Of a DNA stretch of 64,000 nt, positions 45,501 through 54,064 are shown in pieces. Position 1 is the first letter of the stretch; the number at the start of each line of letters is the position of its first letter. Origin of the DNA: an uncultured Bacteroidota bacterium (GTDB taxonomy: Bacteria > Bacteroidota > Bacteroidia > Flavobacteriales > Flavobacteriaceae); contig CACMHY010000001.1 of the NCBI GenBank assembly GCA_902613595.1, positions 1-64,000 of the forward strand, written 5' to 3'. Below the pieces are notes generated by a model. The model had not been told where the DNA came from. It made no database searches and was given only the letters and a program-made list of their open reading frames with translations. Position numbers and translations under genes: made by a program.

Positions 45501-47018
45501 GGTTTTTTTTTGATTTAAATCTGCAAGAAAATCACTCTTAAGTACAAGTAAATTTGAATCAATATTCAAATTGTTCCTTAATTCCAGTTTCTCAATTCTT
45601 CCATTTAGATTTATATTATCAACTCTAATATTCTTATTTTCTAAAGCCATATTATTTACTACCCAATACAAATTAGGGTTTTTTAAACTTTCTAAATTTC
45701 CACTAAAATTATATTGAGTTGTAAGTTTGATTTTTTGATTTTCATTTGTTAGACGTGATAAGTCGAAATTTTTAATCTTTCCGGAAAGTTCAAAACCTTT
45801 ATTGGGGTTAGTCTTATTTAATATGCCTATACCAAGCTTCCCTTTAGTTGAAAAATTACCCCATGTATTTTTAGAAAATAGGTCAAAATCAAGATTATTC
45901 AAATTAAATGTACTTATCCCTTTTAAATTAAGATTTGAGATTTTTGCTAAATTTTGATTTACTTGGTGAGGTATTGAATTTATTTTTCTAAGCTCATCAA
46001 TTTTAATTTTAAGTGAATCAGTCAATATTTTTATTTTCAAATCCGCTTCATTTAATAAGTCTTTAACAATTAAATTTCCAAAGAATTTAAAAAATGGGTT
46101 CGAAACTTTCAGATTTTCAAGTTCTAATTGCGAAAAAGATCCATTGGCTAAAAAAGAGGCTCTAAGGGGAGGTATATCGTTCAAATATTTATTTTGTGGG
46201 AACATAGAAATTAACTCTATTTTACAGTCATCTATAATCATATTAATATTCCCGTTTGAGTTGAAATTATTTAAATTACCATTACTTCCTATCAATTCAA
46301 TATTACCATTTAAGTAATTTGGACCAAATGATAATCGAAATCTGTCGAGGATAAGAGATCCAGGTTCGTAAGATATAGATGCACTCGTATTGATAGATTT
46401 CATAAAACTATCATTAAAATTTCCTTTAAAATTTTCAATATTTACTTTTAATTCATTTTTTTCAAAAACAAGTTTTGTTGCCCTAATTTTTTCAGAATTT
46501 AATTTGACAGTTTTTGACTTGTGATTATTTTCATTTCCAAAAGAGAAAAAGATCTTGTTAAGATCTATTTCTTTTACATTGAATTTTATTTTATGATTTG
46601 GATTTCTATTCTTTTTAAGTTTTTCCAAAAGAATGTTTAATGAGTGTGTTTTTTCATCTTTATAGTGTTTTAATTTCAAATAAATTTGATTCCCATTCAA
46701 ATATTTCAGTTTAATATTTCCACTATACAAGCCTTTAAAATTTATCAAGGAGCTTTCTAAGGATTTCACAAAAATCAAAGTGTCCTTATGATGGTCCTCA
46801 ATAAAAAAATTTGAAAAAATCATTTTACCATTCCAATCTAAGTTTAGACTTTCAAACAAGATTTTTTGATTCGTTTTTTTAGTAAAGTTTTCAGTAAGTC
46901 TTTTTACAATTTTTGTTTGGATAACCGAAGAAGATAATACAAAATAAAAACCAAGGATAACGAATAATGATATTCCTAAAAGTATTGATACTATTTTGTA
47001 CTTTTTATTAATTGTAAT
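42576..47018 (-). CDS. tamB: TamB-like translocation/assembly protein (DUF490) with non-canonical start
   Basis: This is a protein of about 1480 residues. Codons 46859 down to 42576 follow a TTG, but the same frame stays open upstream to a TAA at 47024-47022. That extra part encodes NKKYKIVSILLGISLFVILG and YFVLSSSVIQTKIVKRLTEN, a typical TamB membrane anchor. No ATG, GTG or TTG occurs in the extension, so initiation at ATT (47018 or 47012) or another rare codon is implied. The middle is a long beta-taco region of paired strands. The C-terminal DUF490 domain has NTSATLTSEINYRLAD and LNGKIGVPVGGLEQTLIVGN. TamB bridges the membranes and moves lipids or assembles outer-membrane proteins. It is divergent from tsaD. 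Confidence 0.88.
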   Translation of the reverse strand: MTINKKYKIVSILLGISLFVILGFYFVLSSSVIQTKIVKRLTENFTKKTNQKILFESLNLDWNGKMIFSNFFIEDHHKDTLIFVKSLESSLINFKGLYSGNIKLKYLNGNQIYLKLKHYKDEKTHSLNILLEKLKKNRNPNHKIKFNVKEIDLNKIFFSFGNENNHKSKTVKLNSEKIRATKLVFEKNELKVNIENFKGNFNDSFMKSINTSASISYEPGSLILDRFRLSFGPNYLNGNIELIGSNGNLNNFNSNGNINMIIDDCKIELISMFPQNKYLNDIPPLRASFLANGSFSQLELENLKVSNPFFKFFGNLIVKDLLNEADLKIKILTDSLKIKIDELRKINSIPHQVNQNLAKISNLNLKGISTFNLNNLDFDLFSKNTWGNFSTKGKLGIGILNKTNPNKGFELSGKIKNFDLSRLTNENQKIKLTTQYNFSGNLESLKNPNLYWVVNNMALENKNIRVDNINLNGRIEKLELRNNLNIDSNLLVLKSDFLADLNQKKTKITLLANIDKIDLSGFGLRLGSKKLEFDGIFLLNTIGNNLDDLEGNLKISSASIKNEFETISFNPIELQKGFRDKKTFIEIQNTDFIEGELRGNFKLSKIATLFQNTLNQLYPFVPFKKNHVNQEASLRLNIKKKILKVLYPNSSIPENINVAGLIDSKNNFGKLTIDAPLFEYNEIKFNKIHFEANTENPAHNSLLSVKNISSKFYKLNNFKLTSKKISDSLYFKSEFKGNDDHNDSYQINIYHTQDKFKNSHFSIKKSTIPFGQDKWVLNPKNLNTQTLTYYPKNTKIEFSDLTAHSGNQFISLLGSFADYNNYNLKLNLRNTLLQNILPPIKSFEIAGSAKINASIISKANQNEIEIDGNVNDLVINNQPQGNLFFKSERGSTKNIFLTDIKLFDSEREKKTLDIHGFWEGTMDSNFEFVIDINDMNINFLSPLGKKAINNFNGIVDGRVNLSGDINEITHDGYLNLRDGKFSIPFLNLDYSVEDSTVDLKEQSFLFKKTRINDLSKQTSAFFSGDLSHKNFSDWVANLSIFSDRMLLLNTDNKPESLFFGEGYLNGTVNLNGPTKNLKISVEGSTENGTSIKIPLSDDLGISDFSFVNFIDKNEKKRLEFKNRIKKIEQIKGLELDFKLDINNLANIEIVIDQETGSSLSGNGSGDLLMEINTNGKFNIWGDFITDTGVYNFRNLGLIDKKFNLKPGGSIIWEGDPFEARMNIQAVYEVPGGANPALLVDNPNFNKNIPTDVIIKLQGNLLKPDNPIFEIEFPNTSATLTSEINYRLADPQRSQLQALSLLSQGIFINEVSVSMQGITNNLYQKASDIVTNLIGERDNDKLKVGIDYLQGDKSALIDIATEDRLGFTLSTKISEKILLNGKIGVPVGGLEQTLIVGNVQIDFILNDEGSLKAKIFNKENEFRYIGDELGYTQGLGLSYDVDFNTFKQLINRIRAESSNVNKENDLKGENSQEIINFIQKN

Positions 47019-47022
47019 CTGT

Positions 47023-47030
47023 TATTTTTG
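47023..47030 (+). promoter_or_regulatory. Putative -7 promoter element for tsaD
   Basis: TATTTTTG matches the TAnnTTTG consensus 37 bases upstream of the tsaD ATG. The nearest TTG at a -33-like position (46996-46998) is 24 bases away, one more than the usual spacing, so support is moderate. The element lies immediately upstream of the tamB start on the other strand. Confidence 0.35.
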
Positions 47031-47067
47031 TTTAATTATAACTACTTCTTTTATTTACTAAAGCCGC

Positions 47068-48069
47068 ATGCTATTAGCTATTGAAACTTCCTGCGATGAT
47101 ACTGCTGCAGCCGTCTTGGAAGGTCGAAAAGTACTTTCAAATTGCATAGCAAATCAGAATGTTATTCATAAGACGTATGGCGGAGTTGTTCCTGAATTAG
47201 CTTCAAGGGCACACCAGTCAAAAATAGTCCCAGTAATTTCACAAGCCTTAGTTGAAGCAAATATCGATAAAAAACAATTAACCGCAATTGCTTATACACA
47301 AGGTCCTGGACTGTTGGGTTCTTTACTTGTAGGAGGATCATTTGCAAAGTCAATGGCATTGGCTTTAGATTTACCCCTAATTCCTGTAAATCACATGCAT
47401 GCACACCTTCTTGTGCATTTTATAGATGGTTATGTTACTCCAGAATTTCCTTTTTTAGGGATAACAATATCCGGAGGACACACACAGCTTATTTTAGTCA
47501 AAGGTTATTTTAATTTTGAATTAATTGGAACAACACTTGATGATGCAATAGGTGAGGCATTTGACAAATGTGGAAAGATTATGGGTCTTTCATACCCAGC
47601 AGGACAAGAAATTGACAAGCTTGCAAAAAATGGTGACAAACATAGGTTTGCCTTTCCAATAGCAAATCCCAAAGGATACAATGTGAGCTATAGTGGAATC
47701 AAAACTGCTTTTATGAATTTTATTAAGATTGAAGAAGCTAAAGATTCGAAATTCATTAAAAAAAATCTTAATGATTTATGTGCAAGCCTTCAAAATAGTT
47801 TAATCCAGACAATTTTGAATAAAATAAAGATAGTATCAAATGATTTCGGATTAAACAGAATAGTTATTGGAGGTGGAGTTGCGGCTAATTCAGAAATTTG
47901 TAATGAGTTGAAAAAGCAAAAAACAAAAAATAGATTGGAATTATTTATTCCTCCAATTGAGTACACAACAGATAACGCTGCTATGATTGGAATTGCAGGA
48001 TACTTTAAATTGAATGAAAGAAAATATGGCAACCTTTTTGATGAATCAAAATCACGTTTGCAAATTTAG
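47068..48069 (+). CDS. tsaD: tRNA N6-adenosine threonylcarbamoyltransferase
   Basis: The 333-residue protein begins MLLAIETSCDDTAAAVLEG. It has YGGVVPELASRAHQ, the metal motif NHMHAHLLVHF, TISGGHTQLILVKG, LDDAIGEAFDKCGKIMGLSY, and IVIGGGVAANSEICNEL with YTTDNAAMIGIAG at the end. TsaD transfers the threonylcarbamoyl group to A37 of ANN-decoding tRNAs, together with TsaB and TsaE encoded elsewhere. It is the first gene of a plus-strand operon with rsmE and the permease gene. Confidence 0.97.
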   Translation: MLLAIETSCDDTAAAVLEGRKVLSNCIANQNVIHKTYGGVVPELASRAHQSKIVPVISQALVEANIDKKQLTAIAYTQGPGLLGSLLVGGSFAKSMALALDLPLIPVNHMHAHLLVHFIDGYVTPEFPFLGITISGGHTQLILVKGYFNFELIGTTLDDAIGEAFDKCGKIMGLSYPAGQEIDKLAKNGDKHRFAFPIANPKGYNVSYSGIKTAFMNFIKIEEAKDSKFIKKNLNDLCASLQNSLIQTILNKIKIVSNDFGLNRIVIGGGVAANSEICNELKKQKTKNRLELFIPPIEYTTDNAAMIGIAGYFKLNERKYGNLFDESKSRLQI

Positions 48070-48071
48070 AC

Positions 48072-48785
48072 ATGACATTATTTTTTGATTCTCATATTAC
48101 AGTTAATACTAAAAGTTTCGAGTTAGATCCATCAGAAAGTAAACATATATCGAAAGTTTTAAGAAAAAAGTCAGGAGACAAAATAACTGTTACAAATGGT
48201 AAAGGTCTAGAATGGAAAGGAAAGCTTTACTACAATAAAAAGAATACACTAGTTGCAACCAAGCAAATTGCATTAGAGCACAAAAAAAAGGTTAGAAAAA
48301 TCCAAATTGCAATTGCACCAACTAAAAGCAATCATAGAATGGAATGGTTGGTAGAAAAGCTCACTGAAATTGGTGTTGATAGAATAACCCCCATATTATG
48401 CGAAAGATCTGAGAGAAAGGTTTTAAAGACTAAACGATTAATAAAGATTGCCATAACAGCACTTAAGCAATCAAATAACTTTTTCCTGCCAAAAATTGAT
48501 GAAATAATAAAATTTGATGAATTTTTGGAAAATAATCAAAATCCTATTTTAATTGCACATTGCGCGCCAAGGCCAACTAAGCTGTTGGTTGACTACAAGC
48601 CCAACTTCAAAAAAATATGCCTTTTAATCGGCCCTGAGGGAGATTTCAGCACTAAGGAAATCGAAAAAGCTGTCAATTTAGGGCATACAGCTGTAAGTCT
48701 AGGTGACCAAAGATACCGAACTGAAACCGCAGGAGTTTTGGGATGTCATTTACTGCATATTCATCAACAAAAAAATAAAATTTGA
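48072..48785 (+). CDS. rsmE: 16S rRNA (uracil1498-N3)-methyltransferase
   Basis: The 237-residue SPOUT-class protein has an N-terminal PUA-like part (LDPSESKHISKVLRKKSGD). The knotted domain has IAIAPTKSNHRMEWLVEKLT, GVDRITPILCERSER, LLIGPEGDFSTKEIEKA and SLGDQRYRTETAGVLG. RsmE methylates U1498 of 16S rRNA near the decoding site. It follows tsaD by 2 bases. Confidence 0.95.
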   Translation: MTLFFDSHITVNTKSFELDPSESKHISKVLRKKSGDKITVTNGKGLEWKGKLYYNKKNTLVATKQIALEHKKKVRKIQIAIAPTKSNHRMEWLVEKLTEIGVDRITPILCERSERKVLKTKRLIKIAITALKQSNNFFLPKIDEIIKFDEFLENNQNPILIAHCAPRPTKLLVDYKPNFKKICLLIGPEGDFSTKEIEKAVNLGHTAVSLGDQRYRTETAGVLGCHLLHIHQQKNKI

Positions 48786-48804
48786 AACTTTCCTATCTTT
48801 ACAT

Positions 48805-49893
48805 ATGAATTCCAGAGAAATCACTACAGGAGTTTTTTGGGCAATAATAAGACTTTTAGGCCTGTGTATAGTTGCTTGGTTGATATTTCAACTTAAATCA
48901 CTTATAGTCTATATGTTAATTGCAGGAGTTGTAAGTTTAATTGGCCGGCCTATAAGTCAGTTTCTAACTCAAAGATTAAAACTAAATTCAATTCTAGCAT
49001 CAACAACAAGTATAATTTTTTTGTTGGGTGTCCTAATTAGTATTTTTTCTTTATTTGTTCCTCTGTTTATCAAACAAGTAGAAAATTTGGCTTTACTTGA
49101 TGTCGATTTATTGAAAATCAATATTGAAACTTTAGTAAATGAAATTAGTATTTATTTTCAACTTGATAATACCTTTTGGCAGCAGCAACTTTCCGTGGAT
49201 AATTTATTCAAAAATGTAAATTTTGGTCTTCTCCCTGAGTTAATTAACCAAACATTAGAACTATTTGGTGGTTTCACAGTAGGTCTATTTTCAATAATTT
49301 TTATATTATTCTTTTTTTTGAAAGATAGTTTTATTCAAAAGAGAATAATTTTAGCTATGGTAGAGGATAAAATATCTGACAAAGTTGAAAAATCCATCAA
49401 TAAGATCAAAAATTTACTTTCACGTTATTTTTTAGGCCTTTTGATGCAGATTAGTATTTTGCTAATTATCTACAGTATAGTACTTGCTATTCTAGATGTT
49501 CAAAATGCATTTGTAATTGCTTTTCTGTGTGCGCTTTTAAATTTAATTCCATACTTGGGCCCCATAATAGGCGCATTCTTAATTTCAGTTTTAACTATGA
49601 GTAGTTTTATAGGGTCAGATTTTAGCTCTATAATTATACCCAAAACGGTTTTTGTTTTAATTGGTTTTTTACTTGGTCAAATAATCGATAATTTTTTTAG
49701 TCAGCCTTTCATATTCTCAAATAGTGTGAGATCGCATCCCTTAGAAATTTTTATACTGATACTTGCTGCTGGTACACTTACAGGTCCAGTAGGAATGATA
49801 TTCGCAATACCACTTTACACTTCGTTAAAAGTAATAGGTCAAGAATTCTTCCCAAAAAATAAAATTATTAAATCGCTAACTAAAAATTTTTGA
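48805..49893 (+). CDS. PerM/AI-2E-family membrane permease
   Basis: The ATG at 48805 (MNSREITTGVFWAIIRLLGL) gives the normal family start; the frame is open back into rsmE but that leader is not hydrophobic. The protein of 362 residues has about seven to eight membrane segments, a soluble segment near residues 80-150, and the family motifs LINLIPYLGPIIGA and GTLTGPVGMIFAIPLYTSLK. Members have been linked to efflux, sodium/proton exchange or signalling-molecule export; the AI-2 role is not general. Its function here is unknown. Confidence 0.85.
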   Translation: MNSREITTGVFWAIIRLLGLCIVAWLIFQLKSLIVYMLIAGVVSLIGRPISQFLTQRLKLNSILASTTSIIFLLGVLISIFSLFVPLFIKQVENLALLDVDLLKINIETLVNEISIYFQLDNTFWQQQLSVDNLFKNVNFGLLPELINQTLELFGGFTVGLFSIIFILFFFLKDSFIQKRIILAMVEDKISDKVEKSINKIKNLLSRYFLGLLMQISILLIIYSIVLAILDVQNAFVIAFLCALLNLIPYLGPIIGAFLISVLTMSSFIGSDFSSIIIPKTVFVLIGFLLGQIIDNFFSQPFIFSNSVRSHPLEIFILILAAGTLTGPVGMIFAIPLYTSLKVIGQEFFPKNKIIKSLTKNF

Positions 49894-49918
49894 AAGTCTG
49901 ATGGTATTTCAGATGAAA

Positions 49919-50893
49919 TTAAAAAAAGTAGCGATGATAATCTTTTTGTTTTAATAAAGCTTTTTCAAATTCACCTTTCAATAGTCTAATTAATTCTCCA
50001 GTTGGTTTTACATCACTTATTGAAGTAACACCTTGACCTGCAGACCAAATTGTTTTCCATGCCTTTGCCTCCTCCTTGGCATGATCTAATTCACTTCCAA
50101 AATCAACTTTTTTTGTTTGTTTCCATAATTCCTGGGTAATGCCCATAGCTTCTAAACTTGGCCTCAAAAAACTTGCGTGGACTCCAGAAACTGCAGCTGT
50201 ATAAATTATATCCTCGGCCTTACTATCCATTATCATCTTTTGATATGACTTATCAGCCATACTTTCATTTACATTTATGAAACGTGTGCCCATGTAAGCT
50301 AAATCGGCTCCCATTTGGAGAGCTGATGCAATATCATTACCGTTACTTATACAACCTGAAAGTAGAATTGTTTTATCGAAAAAGGTTTTGACCTCATTTA
50401 TTAATGCCATAGGATTAATTGTCCCACCATGGCCACCAGCTCCAGCAGCAACTAATATCAGTCCGTCAACCCCAGCTTCTGTTGCCTTTTCAGCATGTCT
50501 CCTTTTTATGATATCATGAAATACAACTCCTCCATAATTATGAACAGCATCTACAAGATCAGATACTGCGCCAAGAGATGTAATGACTATAGGAACTTTA
50601 TGTTTAATACAAATCTGCAAGTCAGGCATAACTCTTGGATTTGTTGGATGAACAATTAGATTTACTCCAAAGGGTGCTGATTTTTTCCCAGTTTCTTTTT
50701 CATATTTTCTCAAGGCTTCTTTAATTTCGATTATCCATTCTTCAAAACCCTCAGTAGTTCTCTGATTTAGTGCAGGAAGTGTTCCTACTATGCCATTTTT
50801 ACAACACTCTATTACAAGCTTTGGACAAGAAATTAAAAACATAGGTGCGGCAACAACGGGAATAGATAAGTCTTTAAAAAATGATGGTTTCAT
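49919..50893 (-). CDS. Nitronate monooxygenase-like FMN oxidoreductase
   Basis: The start at 50893 (MKPSFFKDLSIPVVAAPMFL) sits 5 bases after the upstream stop; the frame extends to 50920. The TIM-barrel has APMFLISCPKLVIECCKNGI, GVNLIVHPTNPR, LILVAAGAGGHGGTINPMA (catalytic His and FMN-phosphate loop) and LSGCISNGNDIASALQMGAD. Relatives oxidise alkyl nitronates or reduce enoyl groups, as in FabK-type enzymes. The substrate here cannot be decided. It lies downstream of a DUF4442 thioesterase gene and of alanine dehydrogenase. Confidence 0.85.
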   Translation of the reverse strand: MKPSFFKDLSIPVVAAPMFLISCPKLVIECCKNGIVGTLPALNQRTTEGFEEWIIEIKEALRKYEKETGKKSAPFGVNLIVHPTNPRVMPDLQICIKHKVPIVITSLGAVSDLVDAVHNYGGVVFHDIIKRRHAEKATEAGVDGLILVAAGAGGHGGTINPMALINEVKTFFDKTILLSGCISNGNDIASALQMGADLAYMGTRFINVNESMADKSYQKMIMDSKAEDIIYTAAVSGVHASFLRPSLEAMGITQELWKQTKKVDFGSELDHAKEEAKAWKTIWSAGQGVTSISDVKPTGELIRLLKGEFEKALLKQKDYHRYFF

Positions 50894-50898
50894 AAAAT

Positions 50899-51351
50899 TT
50901 ATTTTCGTAAAAGGGTCCATTCAAAATCGAAGGTTGACACAATATCACCTTCTTCATCAACACCTATGGTTTGAAGCCATAAGGTTTGAGATTTATTTGT
51001 TTTCAACAATTTAGTAAATGTTTTCTCAACAGCTTCTCCATTATTACAAGAAAAAACAATCTGTCCTTTTGCTTTTTTTGTAAAAGTTGCTTTGTTGTTA
51101 ATCACAAGCATTGAAATATCACATTTAAAACTTTTTGATGCCTGCATTATCAAAACCCCTGTAGAAAGCTCTGCGGCCATTCCTTGAATAGCCCAAAACA
51201 TTGATTTAAAAGGGTTTTTATTAATCCAATTTAAATTTACTTTTGTGCTACAATATTTCCTTGTAATTTTTTTTACCCTTACACCACACCACCATGCTGA
51301 AGGTAAATTAAAAAAAGTGTACAGATTAATCCCAAAAGGAGTAAGTTCCAT
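50899..51351 (-). CDS. DUF4442 hotdog-fold thioesterase-like protein
   Basis: The 150-residue protein has the hotdog pattern of DUF4442: LPSAWWCGVRVKKIT, LNWINKNPFKSMFWAIQGMA, AELSTGVLIM and QTIGVDEEGDIVSTFDFEW. These proteins resemble acyl-CoA thioesterases, but few have been tested. It is encoded 4 bases after ald and 5 bases before the flavoprotein gene, so the three probably form one transcript. Confidence 0.75.
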   Translation of the reverse strand: MELTPFGINLYTFFNLPSAWWCGVRVKKITRKYCSTKVNLNWINKNPFKSMFWAIQGMAAELSTGVLIMQASKSFKCDISMLVINNKATFTKKAKGQIVFSCNNGEAVEKTFTKLLKTNKSQTLWLQTIGVDEEGDIVSTFDFEWTLLRK

Positions 51352-51355
51352 AGTT

Positions 51356-52465
51356 TTAAATTAGTGATTCAACTTCAGTGAAACCCAAATCGAATGTATC
51401 AGCAACCTCTTTATAAACAACTTTCCCATTAATTATATTTAATCCTTTGGCCAGTGAAGAATTCTCTTGACATGCTTTTTTCCAGCCTTTTCTTGCGAGT
51501 TCTATAATGTAACTTAAAGTCGAATTAGTTAATGCTATAGTTGATGTATTTGGTACTGCTCCTGGCATATTGGTTACTGCATAATGGATAATTCCTTCTT
51601 TTATAATAATTGGATTTTCGTGTGTTGTGGGTTCACTTGTTTCAAAACATCCCCCTTGATCAATAGCCACATCTACTAAAACCGTTCCCTGCATCATTTT
51701 TGACAACATTTTTTTATCAATTAATTTCGGAGTCTTAGATCCAGGTATTAAAACAGTACCGATTATCAAATGTGATCTTCGGATTTCAAGTTCTATATTA
51801 AGTTGATTTGAAAAAATAGGAGTAACATTATCTGGCATCATTTTCTCTAAATCACGTAATCGTCCCAAATTATTATCAAAAATTGAAACGTTTGCCCCTA
51901 ACCCAGCAGCCATCAGTGCTGCTTCAGTGCCCGCGACTCCACCACCAATAATCATGACATTTGCAGGTCTTACACCAGTAACTCCACCCAAAAGGATACC
52001 AAAGCCTCCATAAGGTTTTCCAAGATATTTAGCTCCCTCTTGAGTAGCCATTCTTCCTGCAACTTCAGACATAGGAATCAATAATGGTAACTTGTCTTTT
52101 TCCTCAACTGTCTCATATGCTAAACAAACAGAATTTGAAGCTATCATCGCCTCAGTTAATTTTTTACTCGAAGCGAAATGAAAAAAAGTAAAGATCAATT
52201 GATTAGGCTTAATTAGTTTGTACTCCAAGTCAATCGGCTCTTTAACTTTAACTATCATTTCAGCAAAATTGTATATGTCTTCAATTTTACCTAAGATCTT
52301 GCAACCTACTTTTTGATATTCCTTGTCATCAAACCCGCTTAATAAACCAGCATTTTTTTGGATGCAAACTTGATGTCCCTCATTTACAAGGTATAATGCA
52401 CCCGCTGGAGTAAGACCTACTCTAGCTTCTTGTGCTTTAATCTCTTTGGGTATTCCTATTTTCAT
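51356..52465 (-). CDS. ald: Alanine dehydrogenase
   Basis: The 369-residue protein has the family start MKIGIPKEIKAQEARVGLTP, the substrate residues Lys75 (MIVKVKEP) and His96 (FTFFHFAS), the NAD-binding MIIGGGVAGTEAALMAAGLG, and VDVAIDQGGCFETSEPTTH with HYAVTNMPGAVPNTSTIALT. It interconverts L-alanine and pyruvate plus ammonia with NAD. An arginine tRNA gene lies upstream on the same strand. Confidence 0.95.
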   Translation of the reverse strand: MKIGIPKEIKAQEARVGLTPAGALYLVNEGHQVCIQKNAGLLSGFDDKEYQKVGCKILGKIEDIYNFAEMIVKVKEPIDLEYKLIKPNQLIFTFFHFASSKKLTEAMIASNSVCLAYETVEEKDKLPLLIPMSEVAGRMATQEGAKYLGKPYGGFGILLGGVTGVRPANVMIIGGGVAGTEAALMAAGLGANVSIFDNNLGRLRDLEKMMPDNVTPIFSNQLNIELEIRRSHLIIGTVLIPGSKTPKLIDKKMLSKMMQGTVLVDVAIDQGGCFETSEPTTHENPIIIKEGIIHYAVTNMPGAVPNTSTIALTNSTLSYIIELARKGWKKACQENSSLAKGLNIINGKVVYKEVADTFDLGFTEVESLI

Positions 52466-52610
52466 TTAACTTTAATAGAATTAATTTTTTTGATTAGAAA
52501 TTCTAAAATTTAAATTACTAAGATTAATTAAAATAAGGATCAAGACAATCAAATAGAATCAAATCTTTACAACCAAATAAATCAGTTTCTCTTTTTTCAT
52601 ATAAATACAA

Positions 52611-52638
52611 TAAAGAAAACCCTTTATTTAAAGGGTTT
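52611..52638 (-). terminator. Terminator downstream of the tRNA-Arg gene
   Basis: AAACCCTTT (52617-52625) pairs with AAAGGGTTT (52630-52638). On the minus strand a T-rich stretch follows, which suits termination after the tRNA gene. Confidence 0.7.
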
Positions 52639-52653
52639 AAAACTTTTTTAAAG

Positions 52654-52727
52654 TGATCGCGATAGGATTCGAACCTATGACCGTCTGCTTAGAAGGCAGA
52701 TGCTCTATCCAGCTGAGCTACGCGACC
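52654..52727 (-). tRNA. tRNA-Arg (anticodon TCT)
   Basis: The minus-strand sequence folds as a cloverleaf: acceptor GGTCGCG/CGCGATC (one G-U pair), D arm GCTC...GAGC, anticodon stem TCTGC/GCAGA with loop CTTCTAA (anticodon TCT), and T arm with GGTTCGAATCC. The CCA end is not encoded. Confidence 0.95.
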
Positions 52728-52987
52728 GATGTAATATTTATGAAAGTTTACAGAGGTTTTACTTATTTTAATTTATTCTCTTGATTAAAAATCAAAATCA
52801 CAATATTTCCAAAATTATATTATTCTATAAACCTTTAAAATAGGCAAGCAAATATAATTAAAAGGTCATAATCGATAACCCCCTCTTGTATCATAAATTT
52901 AGTTTTAAGAATTTCTCTAATAAAGAATACATGATCTGACTAACATTAGCATAGGGTTTGATTTAGTGGTTTTTTTGTTTGAAAAAA

Positions 52988-54058
52988 CTAGTTAGGTAAA
53001 TGTTTTTGCAAAAATAAAATTCCATTTTTAGATAATATTTTCTCAATATCATTAACTGAATAGCCTCTCCTACTTAAAATGTGTCCTAGATTTTGTAAAT
53101 CAGCAATTGTGTCCAAATCTTCTGGGCATTGCTCTTTTCCAAATCCACCATCTAGATCTGATCCAATCATTACGTGATCTGTATTTCCCGAAAGTTGGCA
53201 AATATGGTCTATGTGATCTACAATTGATTCAATTAATAGTCCTTTATCCGTGGGTTTAGTTTTTCCTCTTTCCCAATTTGGAGTCATCATCCATGCATCA
53301 AATGCCATTCCAATAACTGCATTGTGATCAATTAAAATTTTGATTTGAGAATCATCGAACTGCCTTTTATTATTAACTAATTTCCTACAATTACTATGGC
53401 TTGCCCAAATTGGGCCTTGATAAAATTCAAGAGTTTCCCAAAAACTTAAATCACACAGATGAGTTACATCCAAAATAAGTTTGAGTTCTTCTATTTTTTT
53501 CAACAATAATTTTCCTTTTTCTCCAATTCCTCCACTTGAATCAGTACCATAAGCATAAGTCCCTGGTCCATAATGTGCTGGACCTATAGCTCTTAATCCT
53601 TTATTATACATTCTTTCTAAATGATCCATAGATATAATTGAGTCTGCTCCCTCGAGACTTAAAACATAACCTAATGGCGTACCAATTGGATTTGATTTCC
53701 ACTTATTTAAATGTTTTTTTAAGTTCGATTTTGAATTTATTTGTACTAACTCCTTTTGATATTCCATTTCCTTATACCAAGCTAATTGCCCTTGAGTGTG
53801 AGCCCAAGCTTGTTCTTGAGAATTCCAACCTGGTAAAGAGTTTTTTGGTTTGACATATCTTGCTATAAGAGTTCCAACACACAATCCTATATTGCCGTTA
53901 CGTAACTCAGGAAAAGAGACAGTTGAAAGTTCTCGACCTGGCAGATCATTCATTCCTTTTTCAAGTCTACGAATTGTATTTGTATTTAAACGATAATCTC
54001 GATTCCATTCAATTGCATTCATTGATAGGTCAAGATGAGCGTCAAAAATAAATTCCAT
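52988..54058 (-). CDS. Membrane dipeptidase-like protein (peptidase M19)
   Basis: The 356-residue protein carries the M19 zinc-site motifs: IFDAHLDLS at the N-terminus, LSLEGADSI (bridging Glu), ILDVTHLCDLSFWE, IWASHSNCRKL and MIGSDLDGGFG. No signal peptide is present, so it is cytoplasmic. M19 enzymes cleave dipeptides and tolerate a D-amino acid at the C-terminal side. It is the last gene of a four-gene operon with a D-amino-acid PLP enzyme, a RidA homologue and a GntP-type permease. It could release free D-amino acids after uptake. Confidence 0.88.
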   Translation of the reverse strand: MEFIFDAHLDLSMNAIEWNRDYRLNTNTIRRLEKGMNDLPGRELSTVSFPELRNGNIGLCVGTLIARYVKPKNSLPGWNSQEQAWAHTQGQLAWYKEMEYQKELVQINSKSNLKKHLNKWKSNPIGTPLGYVLSLEGADSIISMDHLERMYNKGLRAIGPAHYGPGTYAYGTDSSGGIGEKGKLLLKKIEELKLILDVTHLCDLSFWETLEFYQGPIWASHSNCRKLVNNKRQFDDSQIKILIDHNAVIGMAFDAWMMTPNWERGKTKPTDKGLLIESIVDHIDHICQLSGNTDHVMIGSDLDGGFGKEQCPEDLDTIADLQNLGHILSRRGYSVNDIEKILSKNGILFLQKHLPN

Positions 54059-54064
54059 AATTCT

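Noticed and set aside
42576-46859. TamB starting at the TTG at 46859
   Set aside because: This start would begin inside the conserved N-terminal region and remove a clear membrane anchor encoded just upstream in the same open frame.
52728-52987. Possible small gene between the tRNA gene and the dipeptidase gene
   Set aside because: Neither strand holds a frame with plausible composition; the stretch is AT-rich non-coding sequence.
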